Of a DNA stretch of 64,000 nt, positions 18,152 to 27,799 are shown piece after piece (position 1 is the stretch's first letter; each line of letters begins with the position of its first letter). The position numbers and the translations under genes were made by a program. The notes beneath the pieces were generated by a model. That model had not been told where the DNA came from and ran no database searches. It worked only from the letters and a program-made list of their open reading frames with translations. Source of the DNA: Chryseobacterium sp. OSA05B (lineage in GTDB: Bacteria > Bacteroidota > Bacteroidia > Flavobacteriales > Weeksellaceae); the NCBI RefSeq assembly GCF_019970065.1, contig NZ_JAHXYH010000002.1, positions 744,001-808,000 of the forward strand, given 5' to 3'.

Positions 18152-19930
18152 TTAATCGTGATGCTCATACATTTTATTGTATAGATCCATAAATTTCTCT
18201 TTGACCGCTTTTCTTTTCAGCTTTAAAGTAGGCGTTAGAAGCCCTGTCTCTATGGCCCAGACTTCCGGAGTAAGCTCAATTCTTTTGATCTTTTCCCAGT
18301 TTCCGAGGTGTTCGTTGATGCCTTCTATTTCTTTTTCAATTCTTTCTTTTAATTCAGGGCTTTTGGCGATTTCTGCCGGAGTAGAACCAATATTCAGGTT
18401 ATTTCTCATGGCCCAGTTTTTAGCAAATTCAAAATCAGGCTGTACCAGTGCACACGGCATTTTTTCACCGTCACCTACCACCATGATCTGCTCTATGAAT
18501 TTTGAAGCTTTCGCTTGGTTTTCAATAGTTTGTGGGGCAATGTATTTTCCGCCTGAAGTCTTGAACATCTCTTTTTTACGGTCGGTGATCTGAAGGAATC
18601 CTTCTGCATCAATATGCCCGATGTCTCCTGTTCTGAAAAAGCCGTCTTCCGTAAAAGCTTCTCTGGTCATTTCTTCAGCTTTAAAATAGCCTTTGAAAAT
18701 AGAAGGGCCTTTTACCGTAATTTCACCATCTTCCTGGATTTTCACCTGTAGATTATCTAATGGTGCACCAACGGTTCCTACCTTCATTTTCTCAAAACTG
18801 TTAACCGCGATTACCGGTGAAGTTTCTGTCAGTCCGTAGCCTTCCAGAATAGGAATTCCTGCATTCTGGAACATCATATTCAGTCTTGTAGACAAAGCAG
18901 CAGAACCGGAAACCAGTGTGATGATTTCGCCTCCCATACCTTCTCTCCATTTGGAGAATACCAGCTTATCGGCAATGATTTCCTGCAGTCCGGATGGTTT
19001 TGAGATCGTTTTCTTTTTACTGATCAGATTTAATGCCCAGAAGAATATTTTAGATTTCAGACCTCCCGCAGAAGAACCTGTATTGTAGATTTTATCGTAT
19101 ACTTTTTCTACCAGTCTCGGCACCACAGTCATATAGTGAGGTTTCACTTCTTTGATGTTTTCCCCCATTTTATCGATGCTTTCAGCAAAATAGATGGAAA
19201 ATCCATTGTATTGATACAGATAGAAAAGCATTCTTTCGAAAATATGACAGATCGGAAGGAAGCTCAATGCTCTGGAATCTTTGTAATCCAGGCTTTTTCG
19301 TTTAGGAATTCTTGGAATTGAACCCAGAACGTTGGAAACGATATTATGGTGGGTCAACATTACTCCTTTGGGTCTTCCCGTTGTTCCGGAAGTATAAATA
19401 ATCGTAGCCAGATCCTCTGAATTGATGGCATTGGAAAGGTCTTCCACTTCAATTTGGGTAGAATCATCTTCCCCAAGATCCAGAATTTCTCGCCAGTTAG
19501 CGGCTCCGCTTATCACATCGAAAGTAAAAACACCCTGTAAAGAGGGAATATTATGTTTCACCTTCATCACTTTCGTCAGAAGTTCTTTATCGGACACAAA
19601 GCAATACTGTATTTCAGCATTATTAAAGATAAATTCATAATCTTCAGCAGAAATACTCGGATATACAGGTACGGAAACTACACCGATCTGAGAAAGTCCA
19701 AAATCCATCACCGCCCATTCTGTACGTGAATTGGTGGTGATCAGAGCAATCTTATCTCCCGGCTTTATCCCCAGTTTCAAAAGTCCTCTGGATATTTTAT
19801 TTCCCTGATTGATAAACTCTAACGTTGAAGTTTTTTTCCATTCGCCCTGATATTTAGTAACAAACATATCCGTTTTAGGAAATTTTTCTAAAGCGTAGTG
19901 TGGAATATCGAATAATCTTTTGATCGTCAT
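18152..19930 (-). CDS. Long-chain acyl-CoA synthetase (AMP-forming)
   Basis: 592 residues, a full-length ANL-superfamily enzyme. Motifs are the P-loop YTSGTTGRPKG (179-189), YGLTETSPV, the adenylate-binding RTGDIGHID segment and the C-terminal hinge DRKKEMFKTSGGKYIAP. Known chemistry: fatty acid + ATP + CoA to acyl-CoA + AMP + PPi. The C-terminal subdomain is complete. It stands alone, with its own terminator, next to an acyl-CoA dehydrogenase on the other strand, which suits fatty acid uptake and degradation. Exact chain-length preference cannot be read from the sequence. Confidence 0.93.
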   Translation of the reverse strand: MTIKRLFDIPHYALEKFPKTDMFVTKYQGEWKKTSTLEFINQGNKISRGLLKLGIKPGDKIALITTNSRTEWAVMDFGLSQIGVVSVPVYPSISAEDYEFIFNNAEIQYCFVSDKELLTKVMKVKHNIPSLQGVFTFDVISGAANWREILDLGEDDSTQIEVEDLSNAINSEDLATIIYTSGTTGRPKGVMLTHHNIVSNVLGSIPRIPKRKSLDYKDSRALSFLPICHIFERMLFYLYQYNGFSIYFAESIDKMGENIKEVKPHYMTVVPRLVEKVYDKIYNTGSSAGGLKSKIFFWALNLISKKKTISKPSGLQEIIADKLVFSKWREGMGGEIITLVSGSAALSTRLNMMFQNAGIPILEGYGLTETSPVIAVNSFEKMKVGTVGAPLDNLQVKIQEDGEITVKGPSIFKGYFKAEEMTREAFTEDGFFRTGDIGHIDAEGFLQITDRKKEMFKTSGGKYIAPQTIENQAKASKFIEQIMVVGDGEKMPCALVQPDFEFAKNWAMRNNLNIGSTPAEIAKSPELKERIEKEIEGINEHLGNWEKIKRIELTPEVWAIETGLLTPTLKLKRKAVKEKFMDLYNKMYEHHD

Positions 19931-20084
19931 GATTTTTTAAGCAATTTTTAAAGAATTTTAAATATAAGCATTTTTTTTAATTGTAGTAATCAGAAATCAC
20001 CAATTGAAAATTAATTGAATGCCTGCCATAATATCAGGAGGTTTTCAGCTGTTATACAACTGAAATTTGAAACTAGCCACCCCC

Positions 20085-20118
20085 AACTTCTAACTTCTCA
20101 TTTCTAACTTCTAATTCT
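20085..20118. repeat. Short tandem AACTTCT-type microrepeat
   Basis: Degenerate repeats of CTTCTAACTTCT in the region between the divergent acyl-CoA synthetase and acyl-CoA dehydrogenase genes. It belongs with the other intergenic microrepeats of the window. Confidence 0.5.
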
Positions 20119-20173
20119 ATTTTCAGATTTCGTTAAAAAGTGTAAATTTACGGCTATCTAATTATTATTTTTT

Positions 20174-21313
20174 ATGGACTTTAATTTATCGGAAGAACAG
20201 CTGATGATTCAGCAGGCTGCAAGAGATTTTGCACAAAATGAACTATTACCCGAAGTTATCGAAAGAGACCGCGAGCAGAAATTCCCTACAGAGCAGGTAA
20301 AGAAAATGGGGGAGATGGGACTTTTGGGAATGATGGTGGATCCTAAATACGGAGGGGCTGGTATGGACAGTGTTTCTTACGTCCTAGCAATGGAGGAGAT
20401 CGCAAAAATAGATGCTTCTGCAGCTGTGGTAATGTCTGTAAACAACTCATTGGTATGTGCAGGTCTTGAAAAATTTGCTTCCGAAGAACAGAAAGTAAAA
20501 TACCTTACCCCTCTAGCGAGCGGAAAGGTAATTGGAGCTTTCGCATTATCTGAGCCTGAAGCAGGTTCTGATGCTACTTCTCAAAAAACAACAGCAGAAG
20601 ATAAAGGAGATTACTACCTATTAAACGGTATCAAAAACTGGATCACTAACGGTGGAACAGCTTCCTACTATATTGTAATTGCACAAACGGATCCTGAGAA
20701 AAAACATAAAGGAATCAACGCTTTCATCGTGGAAAGAGGATGGGAAGGTTTTGAAGTAGGGGTAAAAGAAGACAAATTGGGAATCAGAGGAAGTGATACA
20801 CACTCTTTGATCTTCAACAATGTAAAAGTACCTAAAGAAAACAGAATCGGTGAAGATGGTTTCGGCTTCAATTTTGCAATGGCAGTATTGAACGGAGGAA
20901 GAATCGGTATTGCTTCTCAGGCTTTAGGAATTGCTTCAGGAGCTTACGAACTGGCTTTAAAATATGCCAAAACAAGAAAAGCTTTCAAAACGGAGATCAT
21001 CAATCACCAGGCGATTGCGTTCAAATTGGCAGATATGGCTACTCAGATCACGGCGGCAAGAATGCTATGTTTCAAAGCTGCATGTGAGAAAGATGCAGGT
21101 AAAGATATCTCTGAAAGTGGAGCAATGGCAAAACTATACGCTTCTCAGGTAGCAATGGATACCACGATCGAAGCGGTACAGATCCACGGTGGATACGGAT
21201 ACGTGAAAGAATACCACGTAGAAAGAATGATGAGAGATGCGAAGATCACGCAGATCTATGAAGGTACTTCTGAAATCCAGAAAATTGTGATTTCAAGAAG
21301 CATCGCAAAATAA
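20174..21313 (+). CDS. Acyl-CoA dehydrogenase (short-chain type)
   Basis: 379 residues, the usual length. The N-terminal helical domain is followed by the FAD-contacting segment FALSEPEAGSDA and KNWITNGG, then the C-terminal helical domain with QIHGGYGYVKEY and the catalytic-base region IYEGTSEIQ (Glu363). The enzyme oxidises an acyl-CoA to the 2-enoyl-CoA and passes electrons to an electron-transfer flavoprotein. Short-chain or branched-chain specificity is likely from overall similarity to butyryl-CoA dehydrogenases, but is not certain. A TAAATTTA element at 20143-20150 resembles a -7 promoter box. The small membrane protein at 21335 follows after 21 bases. Confidence 0.95.
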   Translation: MDFNLSEEQLMIQQAARDFAQNELLPEVIERDREQKFPTEQVKKMGEMGLLGMMVDPKYGGAGMDSVSYVLAMEEIAKIDASAAVVMSVNNSLVCAGLEKFASEEQKVKYLTPLASGKVIGAFALSEPEAGSDATSQKTTAEDKGDYYLLNGIKNWITNGGTASYYIVIAQTDPEKKHKGINAFIVERGWEGFEVGVKEDKLGIRGSDTHSLIFNNVKVPKENRIGEDGFGFNFAMAVLNGGRIGIASQALGIASGAYELALKYAKTRKAFKTEIINHQAIAFKLADMATQITAARMLCFKAACEKDAGKDISESGAMAKLYASQVAMDTTIEAVQIHGGYGYVKEYHVERMMRDAKITQIYEGTSEIQKIVISRSIAK

Positions 21314-21334
21314 CAAATATAAAACACACTACTT

Positions 21335-21700
21335 ATGAAAAAAACTTTGTGGATCAGTCTGGGCGTAGTCCTTATTCTGGTAAGCGTATTGGTATGGTAC
21401 AAATACTTTTTCGTTTTTGGAGAGGGCGTAAAGTCCGGCTACCTGAATTATGCCATGAAAAAAGGCTATGTTTTCAAAACCTACGAAGGAAAATTGATCC
21501 AGGAAGGTTTTGGAAAAGGAAAAACAGGAACCATTACAAGCTACGAGTTTGAATTTTCTGTAGATGATCCTGAAATTTTTAAGCAGTTGGAAACCAACAG
21601 CGGTAAAACTTTTGATCTTCATTATAAAGAATACAATGGAGCACTTCCCTGGAGAGGAAACACAAAGTTTGTGGTAGACAAAGTAGTCAATATGAAATAG
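21335..21700 (+). CDS. Small membrane-anchored protein of unknown function
   Basis: 121 residues. Residues about 5-27 form one hydrophobic helix (LWISLGVVLILVSVLVWY) that is either an uncleaved anchor or a signal sequence. The remainder is a small beta-rich domain with GKLIQEGFGKGKTG and a YKEYNGALPWRGNTKFVVDKV end. Similar flavobacterial proteins are sometimes labelled 6-phosphogluconate dehydrogenase in databases, which this is not: it is far too short and has no Rossmann motif. It lies 21 bases after the acyl-CoA dehydrogenase and ends in a terminator, so they are probably one transcript. Confidence 0.8.
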   Translation: MKKTLWISLGVVLILVSVLVWYKYFFVFGEGVKSGYLNYAMKKGYVFKTYEGKLIQEGFGKGKTGTITSYEFEFSVDDPEIFKQLETNSGKTFDLHYKEYNGALPWRGNTKFVVDKVVNMK

Positions 21701-21701
21701 A

Positions 21702-21727
21702 GAAAGGCTCCCATTGGGGAGCCTTTC
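21702..21727. terminator. Hairpin terminator
   Basis: GAAAGGCTCCC / GGGAGCCTTTC, an 11-bp perfect stem with an ATTG loop, 1 base after the stop codon. The T-run is short, but the stem is strong. Confidence 0.75.
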
Positions 21728-22060
21728 CATTTACAAACCACTTACTTTAATAATATATAAGCACTTTTTCAAGCGATATTATTCACTTTTAATTTTCGGA
21801 TTTAACCATCTGATCTGATTTCGTGAACAGGTCAATAAAAGTATCATATACACCAAAATTATAGGATAGCTCCCAAAACAAATGCATCCTTACTCCTTTC
21901 AGATTTGTAAACTTCCGGGTCATATTTAAAATTAGTTAGGGTTATCAGAGATTTATTATGCTTGTCTTAATAAATATAAATATAGGAAGAAGTATTGGTT
22001 TTAATTTTTTTAATTCCTTAAAAAAATATTAAAAAAATCCATCTTTCGATGGATTCTGTT
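21728..22060. other. Intergenic region with one possible small frame
   Basis: About 330 AT-rich bases between convergent genes. The only thing of note is a minus-strand frame at 21789-21923 (44 residues, starting MTRKFTNLKG, with an AGGAG-like stretch before a second ATG). It could be a gene remnant or chance. I see no RNA gene. Confidence 0.4.
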
Positions 22061-23017
22061 TTATTGCGGATGATCGCCGGTCGTTTTTTTGTTTTTCTTC
22101 TTGTAGAAATAGTATCCTATCCCGCCAATAACAAATAATGGCCATAGAGGAAGGATGAAAAGAAAGACAGATGTGATTACTCCCCAACCGGATGAAATGG
22201 CCGCCAGTGATTTTCCACCGAAAGTTTCAGGTTCTTTTTCATCAGCAGATTTATCGGCAAGGGTCAATGTTATTGTACAAAGAGTATTGTCTGCATAGTT
22301 ATTTCCGGCTACCTGGATGTTCTTGGTTTCAATATCACCGATATTGCTCAGATCATTCATTAAGGTATCAAAATTGCGGATCGGCACTTTAATATCCATA
22401 TAATATACTCTTTGTGTATTTTCTGAGTAAGAAGATTCCCTTCTGACAGGCTCTGCGGTAATATAGGTAAGCTCTTCACTTTTTACATATCCGTTGTTTC
22501 TTACGGTTTCTTCTCTCACCAGTTCTTTTACGGTATCAGCATTGTCTGCTTTTACAGACAGCAATCCGGTTTTTACCATTCTGTTTTTCGCAGCGAGCTC
22601 GTAACTGTCGTTTTTTGGTTGGTCTTTGTAGATGATTTTGGTTTCTTTGATCACCTTCGGAGCCGGAACATTCACAACGATCTTTTCAGCTTTTTTCTCT
22701 GCCGAATCTTTTTTCTCAATTTTTGATTCCAGTTTGGTAGAGGTAATTTTATCAGACAGAGAATCTACTATTTTTGAGGTGTTTTCTATTTTCTGCTGAA
22801 TTTCACCTTTTGCATCTTCAAAATCCTTTATTCTGACATTCGCTGAATCCAGAACCTTATTGGCAGTACTGTTAATAGAGTTAACGGTTTCATTGACAGC
22901 TGCAGCCGTACTGTCCGCTGCGTGTAAAGTGTCTTCTATCTTTGATTGGGTACCTTCTGCTTTTTTACACATCATAAAAGTGCTGGATACCGCCACGAGT
23001 AATATGAACTTTTTCAT
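22061..23017 (-). CDS. DUF4349 lipoprotein
   Basis: 318 residues. A lipoprotein signal peptide ends at a lipobox-like TFMMC (Cys17). Residues about 35-110 are a low-complexity coiled-coil region rich in Glu, Lys and Ser. The DUF4349 domain spans about 145-290 (KTGLLSVKADNADTVKELV ... YYMDIKVPIRNFDTLMNDL ... VAGNNYADNTL). A C-terminal hydrophobic helix (FLFILPLWPLFVIGGIGYYF) is followed by a lysine-rich tail. Function of DUF4349 is not established. Lipid modification at one end and a helix at the other suggest it bridges or lies along a membrane (inference). It has its own upstream region with inverted repeats. Confidence 0.85.
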   Translation of the reverse strand: MKKFILLVAVSSTFMMCKKAEGTQSKIEDTLHAADSTAAAVNETVNSINSTANKVLDSANVRIKDFEDAKGEIQQKIENTSKIVDSLSDKITSTKLESKIEKKDSAEKKAEKIVVNVPAPKVIKETKIIYKDQPKNDSYELAAKNRMVKTGLLSVKADNADTVKELVREETVRNNGYVKSEELTYITAEPVRRESSYSENTQRVYYMDIKVPIRNFDTLMNDLSNIGDIETKNIQVAGNNYADNTLCTITLTLADKSADEKEPETFGGKSLAAISSGWGVITSVFLFILPLWPLFVIGGIGYYFYKKKNKKTTGDHPQ

Positions 23018-23319
23018 AACATTATTTTTTTGATGAAGTAAAATTAGGAAGGAGCCGCCCTAGGTCTTTGTAAATGGAAAGTATTGTTTTAGTAAAAGTG
23101 TAAGCAATTGAAAAATAGCTTTTTGTATTTGTTTTACAATTATTTTACAAATGATCACCTGTTTTTTTGAGATGCTCGGGAAGTCTATTGTATAGTATTA
23201 AATGCTTAGAGCATTCGGATAACGATGAGATGTTTATTGTCTCATTATTAGACTATTATTGTGAAAAATGATAACAAAAATAAAATGTTTATATTTAAAT
23301 AATTTTTATATTTGTTATT
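23018..23319. other. Intergenic region with nested inverted repeats
   Basis: Between divergent genes. Two adjacent hairpins are visible: AATGCT-TAG-AGCATT (23201-23215) and ATGAGA ... TCTCAT (23225-23245), bracketed by AGTCTA near 23183 and TAGACT near 23249. A TATATTTG (23307-23314) matches the -7 promoter motif but would leave almost no leader before the ATG at 23320. Confidence 0.5.
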
Positions 23320-23796
23320 ATGGGTTTATTCATTAAAAGTTTTCTTTTTTTAGGTTTTTTTAGCATTTTATTGTTTAATTGTGCTGATTACAAAAATATT
23401 TCGCGAATGAACCAAGAAAATAAAAAACAGGAAAATGTAGAATTTACCGAAATCAGAAGACTTAATTCCAGTATTGATCTGAGTGAATACACAGTCATCA
23501 CTTCCACGAAAGGAATCAAAGATCTATATATGAAACTGAATGATTCAAAATACTCCAGATCTGCACCAATACCGGTTTTGGAGGAAGGTGAGTTTTTTCT
23601 GGTCATAAAACCCAAACTTAAAAAAATAAAAAACGGAGATATCGAAATTGAAAAAATAGAACGTAACGGTTCCACTTTAAATGTTTTGTATAAAGAAATA
23701 GAAAATCAGGAATATGCGGAAAAAAATCAATCTTCACCCATACTGATCCTGAAAATATTTGACAGCCCTAAAAAAATTAAGCTAACCATAATCTAA
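23320..23796 (+). CDS. Hypothetical lipoprotein
   Basis: 158 residues. Residues 1-21 are a lipoprotein signal with ILLFNC as the lipobox, followed by ADYKN. The mature part is small, charged and rich in Lys/Glu/Ile, with no motif I recognise. It ends 4 bases before the secreted metalloprotease gene, so the two are almost certainly cotranscribed. A role connected with that protease (chaperone, inhibitor or anchor) is possible, but rests only on position. Confidence 0.72.
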   Translation: MGLFIKSFLFLGFFSILLFNCADYKNISRMNQENKKQENVEFTEIRRLNSSIDLSEYTVITSTKGIKDLYMKLNDSKYSRSAPIPVLEEGEFFLVIKPKLKKIKNGDIEIEKIERNGSTLNVLYKEIENQEYAEKNQSSPILILKIFDSPKKIKLTII

Positions 23797-23800
23797 TATA

Positions 23801-26062
23801 ATGAAACAAAAACTATTATTTCTGACAAGTCTTCTGGTTCTTTCGGGAACAGCTGTAGCCCAGCAGAATACTTGGAGCAGGACCTTTGAGAAAAACGTAA
23901 ATGTAATAAGGGAAAGAGGGGTAAGAACTTCAGACTACCAACTGGTTAATCTGAATATCAATGAGATGAAACAGCAGCTTTCTCTTGCACCGGACAGAAA
24001 CAGGCTTTCTTCCGAAAAAGGAATTCTTGTCAAGTTTCCAAACGATCAGGGAACTTTTGATACGTACGAAGTATTTGAAGCATCCACAATGCATCCTGAT
24101 TTGCAGGCAAGATATGCTGATATTAAATCTTATGTAGGCCAAAGAGTAGGAGATCCTGCTACCAACATCAGATTTACATATGATCCGTATTTCGGTCTGA
24201 ATGCGGTAGTGAGAGGAATAAAAGGAATGTATTATATAGATTCGTATTCTCAGGATAACAAAACCTATATGGTATACGACAGAAAAAATGCGGTTTCTCA
24301 AAGCCGTTTCGACTGTCTGTTTAAAGGAGATTCGCCTTTAGTGGATCTGGTGCCGGATATCCATACTAAAACAGTTATAGATGGTTTGATGCGCAAATAT
24401 AGATTGGCCATCAGTACCACAACGGAATATACAGCGTATACAGCCCAGCAGGCTGGTGTAGGTGCCGGAACCGATGCTCAGAAAAAAGCAGCTGTTCTTG
24501 CAGCGGTTAATTTAGCAGTGGCCCGTCTTAACCAGGTATTTGAAAATGAAATTTCTGTGACATTACAGCTTGTTGACAATACAGATCAGTTGTTTTTCGT
24601 TGGTACAGATACTTTTGATGCATTGGATGCCTATCAGATGATTGATGAGAATGTTACGGTGACCAATAACGCAATTGGTGTCAATAATTATGACATCGGG
24701 CATGTATTTTTCCAGGCTACTCAGGGTAATGATAACGGACTTGCTTATACTCCGGCAATTTGCGGAAGTGTAAAGGCAGGAGGGGTTACCGGCTCAGCAG
24801 CTCCTGTGGGAGATCCTTTTGTGATTGACTATGTGGCGCACGAAATGGGGCATCAGTTTGGAGCCAACCATACTCAGAATAATGGCTGTAACAGAAACAC
24901 AGCCACTTCAGTAGAACCGGGCAGTGCAAGTTCTATTATGGGGTATGCCGGAATCTGTTCCCCGAATGTACAGAATAACAGTGATGCTTACTTCCACGCG
25001 GTGAGTATCCGTGAGATGTACACCAGAATTACCGGAACTGGCGGAAACTGTTCAGTGAATACAGCAACAGGAAATAATGAACCAACTGCGAATGCAGGAC
25101 CTGATAGAACAATCCCAATGGGAACACCGTTTGCTTTAACCGGCGTTGGTTCTGATCCGGATGGTGATGCAGTGACTTATAACTGGGAACAAATTGACAC
25201 GGGTGCGGCGACAATGCCACCAAGACCAACCAATACGGTAGGCCCAATGTTCAGATCCATGTGGGGAACAACATCGCCTACGAGATACTTCCCAAGACTT
25301 TCAACCATCATAGAAGGATATGATCCTACCATTATTACAGCTTCCAATTTCAAAGCATGGGAAAAGCTGTCTACAGTGGCCAGAAATTTAACCTTCTCGT
25401 TCATGGTAAGAGATAACAAGCCTGTGGGCGGACAGACTGGCCGTGATGATATTCAGCTTACAGTATCTACTGCTGCCGGACCATTTACAGTAAGTTCCCA
25501 GAATACAGCGGGAGTGGTATGGAATGTAGGAACACCTCAGACCATCACATGGAACGTAGCAAATACCAATGCAGCTCCGGTAAATACGGCTAACGTAATG
25601 ATCCTTCTTTCAAAAGACGGTGGACTTACGTTCCCGCATACATTGGTAGCTAGCACGCCAAACAACGGTTCTTATGCATTCAATGTTCCGGGTGGTTTAG
25701 GAACAAGTTCCACTGCCAGAATAATGATCAAGGCAATTGATAATGTATTTTTGAATGTGAATACCACAAACTTTACAATCAATTCTACATTAGGAATCAG
25801 CGAAACTGAAAAAGCGGAACAGGGAATACGCATTTATCCTAACCCTTCGAAAGGTATATTCACCATCGAAACAGAATCAGGAAACGGTATTGCCTACACT
25901 GTTTTTGCAATGGACGGAAAATTAGTTAATGCTACGAAAGAGGTGAAAGGTGGTAAGATTCGTGAAGAAGTGAATCTGTCCTATCTTCCTTCAGGTGTTT
26001 ACATCGTTCAGGTAGATAAAGACGGTCAGAAAATTTCCAAAAAACTGATCATTAAAAAATAA
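23801..26062 (+). CDS. Secreted reprolysin-type zinc metalloprotease, T9SS type A cargo
   Basis: 753 residues. The signal peptide is 1-20 (ending AVAQ). A propeptide-like region of about 180 residues comes next. The catalytic domain carries the extended zinc motif HEMGHQFGANH (347-357; three His ligands and Glu348 as base) and a downstream SSIMGYAG turn with the Met of metzincins. After it come a PKD-like region (NAGPDRTIPMGTPFALTGVG), a beta-sandwich domain (about 560-665) and a T9SS type A sorting domain (about 675-753; IRIYPNPSKGIF ... GVYIVQV ... LIIKK). It is predicted to be an extracellular protease active outside or on the cell. It is paralogous to the gene at 50736. A strong bidirectional terminator follows. 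Confidence 0.93.
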   Translation: MKQKLLFLTSLLVLSGTAVAQQNTWSRTFEKNVNVIRERGVRTSDYQLVNLNINEMKQQLSLAPDRNRLSSEKGILVKFPNDQGTFDTYEVFEASTMHPDLQARYADIKSYVGQRVGDPATNIRFTYDPYFGLNAVVRGIKGMYYIDSYSQDNKTYMVYDRKNAVSQSRFDCLFKGDSPLVDLVPDIHTKTVIDGLMRKYRLAISTTTEYTAYTAQQAGVGAGTDAQKKAAVLAAVNLAVARLNQVFENEISVTLQLVDNTDQLFFVGTDTFDALDAYQMIDENVTVTNNAIGVNNYDIGHVFFQATQGNDNGLAYTPAICGSVKAGGVTGSAAPVGDPFVIDYVAHEMGHQFGANHTQNNGCNRNTATSVEPGSASSIMGYAGICSPNVQNNSDAYFHAVSIREMYTRITGTGGNCSVNTATGNNEPTANAGPDRTIPMGTPFALTGVGSDPDGDAVTYNWEQIDTGAATMPPRPTNTVGPMFRSMWGTTSPTRYFPRLSTIIEGYDPTIITASNFKAWEKLSTVARNLTFSFMVRDNKPVGGQTGRDDIQLTVSTAAGPFTVSSQNTAGVVWNVGTPQTITWNVANTNAAPVNTANVMILLSKDGGLTFPHTLVASTPNNGSYAFNVPGGLGTSSTARIMIKAIDNVFLNVNTTNFTINSTLGISETEKAEQGIRIYPNPSKGIFTIETESGNGIAYTVFAMDGKLVNATKEVKGGKIREEVNLSYLPSGVYIVQVDKDGQKISKKLIIKK

Positions 26063-26084
26063 GAGAAGCTTTTGCTATAAAAAG

Positions 26085-26116
26085 AAACCGTTCAATTTCA
26101 CATTGAACGGTTTTTT
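26085..26116. terminator. Bidirectional terminator
   Basis: AAACCGTTCAAT / ATTGAACGGTTT, a 12-bp perfect stem with a TTCAC loop and T-run on the plus strand, between the convergent protease and prfC genes. Confidence 0.88.
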
Positions 26117-26135
26117 ATTTTTAATTAAAAGGAAT

Positions 26136-27731
26136 TTAATCATTATTAAATTCACTGATAAAATGAAGTTTCACATTCGGAAATTTTTCCTGGGTCATAT
26201 GTATTGTGAATGAAGAATCTGCCAGAAATACCAGTTGATTGTACTTATCTCTGGCAAGGAAACGCTGCTTCAGTCTTGCAAACTCCTTAAACTCCTCAGA
26301 TTTCTCATCGGCTTCCACCCAACATGCCTTATGCATGGAAAGAGGTTCGTAGGTGCATTTGGCACCATACTCATGCTCCAGACGGTATTGGATTACCTCA
26401 TACTGAAGCGCACCTACCGTTCCGATGATTTTTCTGTTGTTCATTTCCAGGGTAAATAACTGGGCAACCCCTTCATCCATCAGCTGATCAATACCTTTTG
26501 CCAATTGTTTAGCTTTAAGCGGATCACTGTTGTTGATATAACGGAAATGCTCCGGAGAGAAGCTTGGAACTCCTTTAAAGCTTAATTTTTCACCTCCAGT
26601 CAGGGTATCACCGATTCTGAAGCTTCCGGTATCATGAAGGCCTACAATATCTCCCGGGAAACTTTCGTCTACAACCTCCTTTTTGTCTGCGAAGAAGGCG
26701 TTCGGGGAAGAGAATTTCATTTTTTTACCCTCTCTTACCAATAAATAATTTTCATTTCTTTTGAATGTTCCCGAAACAATTTTCACAAAGGCCAATCGGT
26801 CTCTGTGCTTAGGATCCATATTCGCGTGGATCTTAAAAACGAATCCTGTAAAATTACTTTCTTCAGGTTTCACAAGACGCGTATCACTTTCTTTAGGCTG
26901 AGGCATCGGGGCAATTTCAATAAATGCATCCAATAGCTCACGGACTCCGAAATTATTCAAAGCAGAACCAAAAAATACCGGCTGCAGATCCCCTGACATA
27001 TATTCATCACGGCTGAATTCAGGATATACAGACTGTACAAGCTCCAGTTCGTCTCTTAGATTCTGAGCGGCTTTTTCTCCGATCACTTCGTCTATTGCAG
27101 GATCATTGATATCGTCAAACTTAACCGTTTCACCTACTTTCTGTTTCTTTTCTTCAAGGAAAAGCTGGATATTATTTTCCCAGATATTATAAATTCCTTG
27201 GAAGTCGCTTCCCATACCGATTGGAATGGATAATGGAACTACTCTTAATCCTAATTTCTGCTCCACCTCATCCAAAAGATCAAAGGCATCCTTACCTTCA
27301 CGGTCAAGCTTATTGATGAAAACAAGCATCGGGATGTTTCTCATTCTGCAGACCTTTACCAATTTTTCAGTCTGTTCCTCAACCCCTTTTGCCACGTCGA
27401 TAACAACGATTACGGAGTCTACGGCAGTTAAAGTTCTGTAAGTATCTTCAGCAAAATCTTTGTGACCCGGTGTATCCAGGATGTTTATTTTGTGGTCTTT
27501 ATATTCAAAAGCCAATACGGAAGTCGCTACAGAGATCCCTCTCTGTCTTTCGATTTCCATAAAGTCGGAGGTAGCTCCTTTTTTTATTTTGTTGGATTTT
27601 ACCGCACCGGCTTCCTGAATGGCACCCCCGAAAAGAAGTAATTTTTCGGTAAGGGTTGTTTTTCCGGCATCCGGGTGGGAAATGATCCCGAAAGTCTTTC
27701 TTTTTTGTATTTCTTTGATTAAGTCTGACAT
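26136..27731 (-). CDS. prfC: Peptide chain release factor 3
   Basis: 531 residues from the ATG at 27731 (MSDLIKEIQKRK), the usual RF3 length; an upstream in-frame ATG at 27779 would add 16 unconserved residues. GTPase motifs: GIISHPDAGKTTL (G1), the switch RQRGISVATS (G2), DTPGHKDF (G3) and NKLDREGKD (G4). Domain II and the C-terminal domain follow. RF3 is a GTPase that removes RF1/RF2 from the ribosome after termination. It is expressed on its own; degenerate microrepeats lie upstream (27800-27860). Confidence 0.97.
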   Translation of the reverse strand: MSDLIKEIQKRKTFGIISHPDAGKTTLTEKLLLFGGAIQEAGAVKSNKIKKGATSDFMEIERQRGISVATSVLAFEYKDHKINILDTPGHKDFAEDTYRTLTAVDSVIVVIDVAKGVEEQTEKLVKVCRMRNIPMLVFINKLDREGKDAFDLLDEVEQKLGLRVVPLSIPIGMGSDFQGIYNIWENNIQLFLEEKKQKVGETVKFDDINDPAIDEVIGEKAAQNLRDELELVQSVYPEFSRDEYMSGDLQPVFFGSALNNFGVRELLDAFIEIAPMPQPKESDTRLVKPEESNFTGFVFKIHANMDPKHRDRLAFVKIVSGTFKRNENYLLVREGKKMKFSSPNAFFADKKEVVDESFPGDIVGLHDTGSFRIGDTLTGGEKLSFKGVPSFSPEHFRYINNSDPLKAKQLAKGIDQLMDEGVAQLFTLEMNNRKIIGTVGALQYEVIQYRLEHEYGAKCTYEPLSMHKACWVEADEKSEEFKEFARLKQRFLARDKYNQLVFLADSSFTIHMTQEKFPNVKLHFISEFNND

Positions 27732-27799
27732 AGTGTATTTTGAAGTTGCAAAAATCGGGATTTTTTGCGAGGTTTTCAAATAATTTACTGAATAAATGG

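Noticed and set aside
21335..21700. 6-phosphogluconate dehydrogenase label for the 121-residue protein
   Set aside because: No nucleotide-binding fold and far too short; the label seems to be a propagated error.
21789..21923. 44-residue minus-strand frame in the gap before the DUF4349 gene
   Set aside because: It has an AGGAG-like stretch, but no recognisable domain, no partner and no sign of conservation that I can test; mentioned in the gap entry only.
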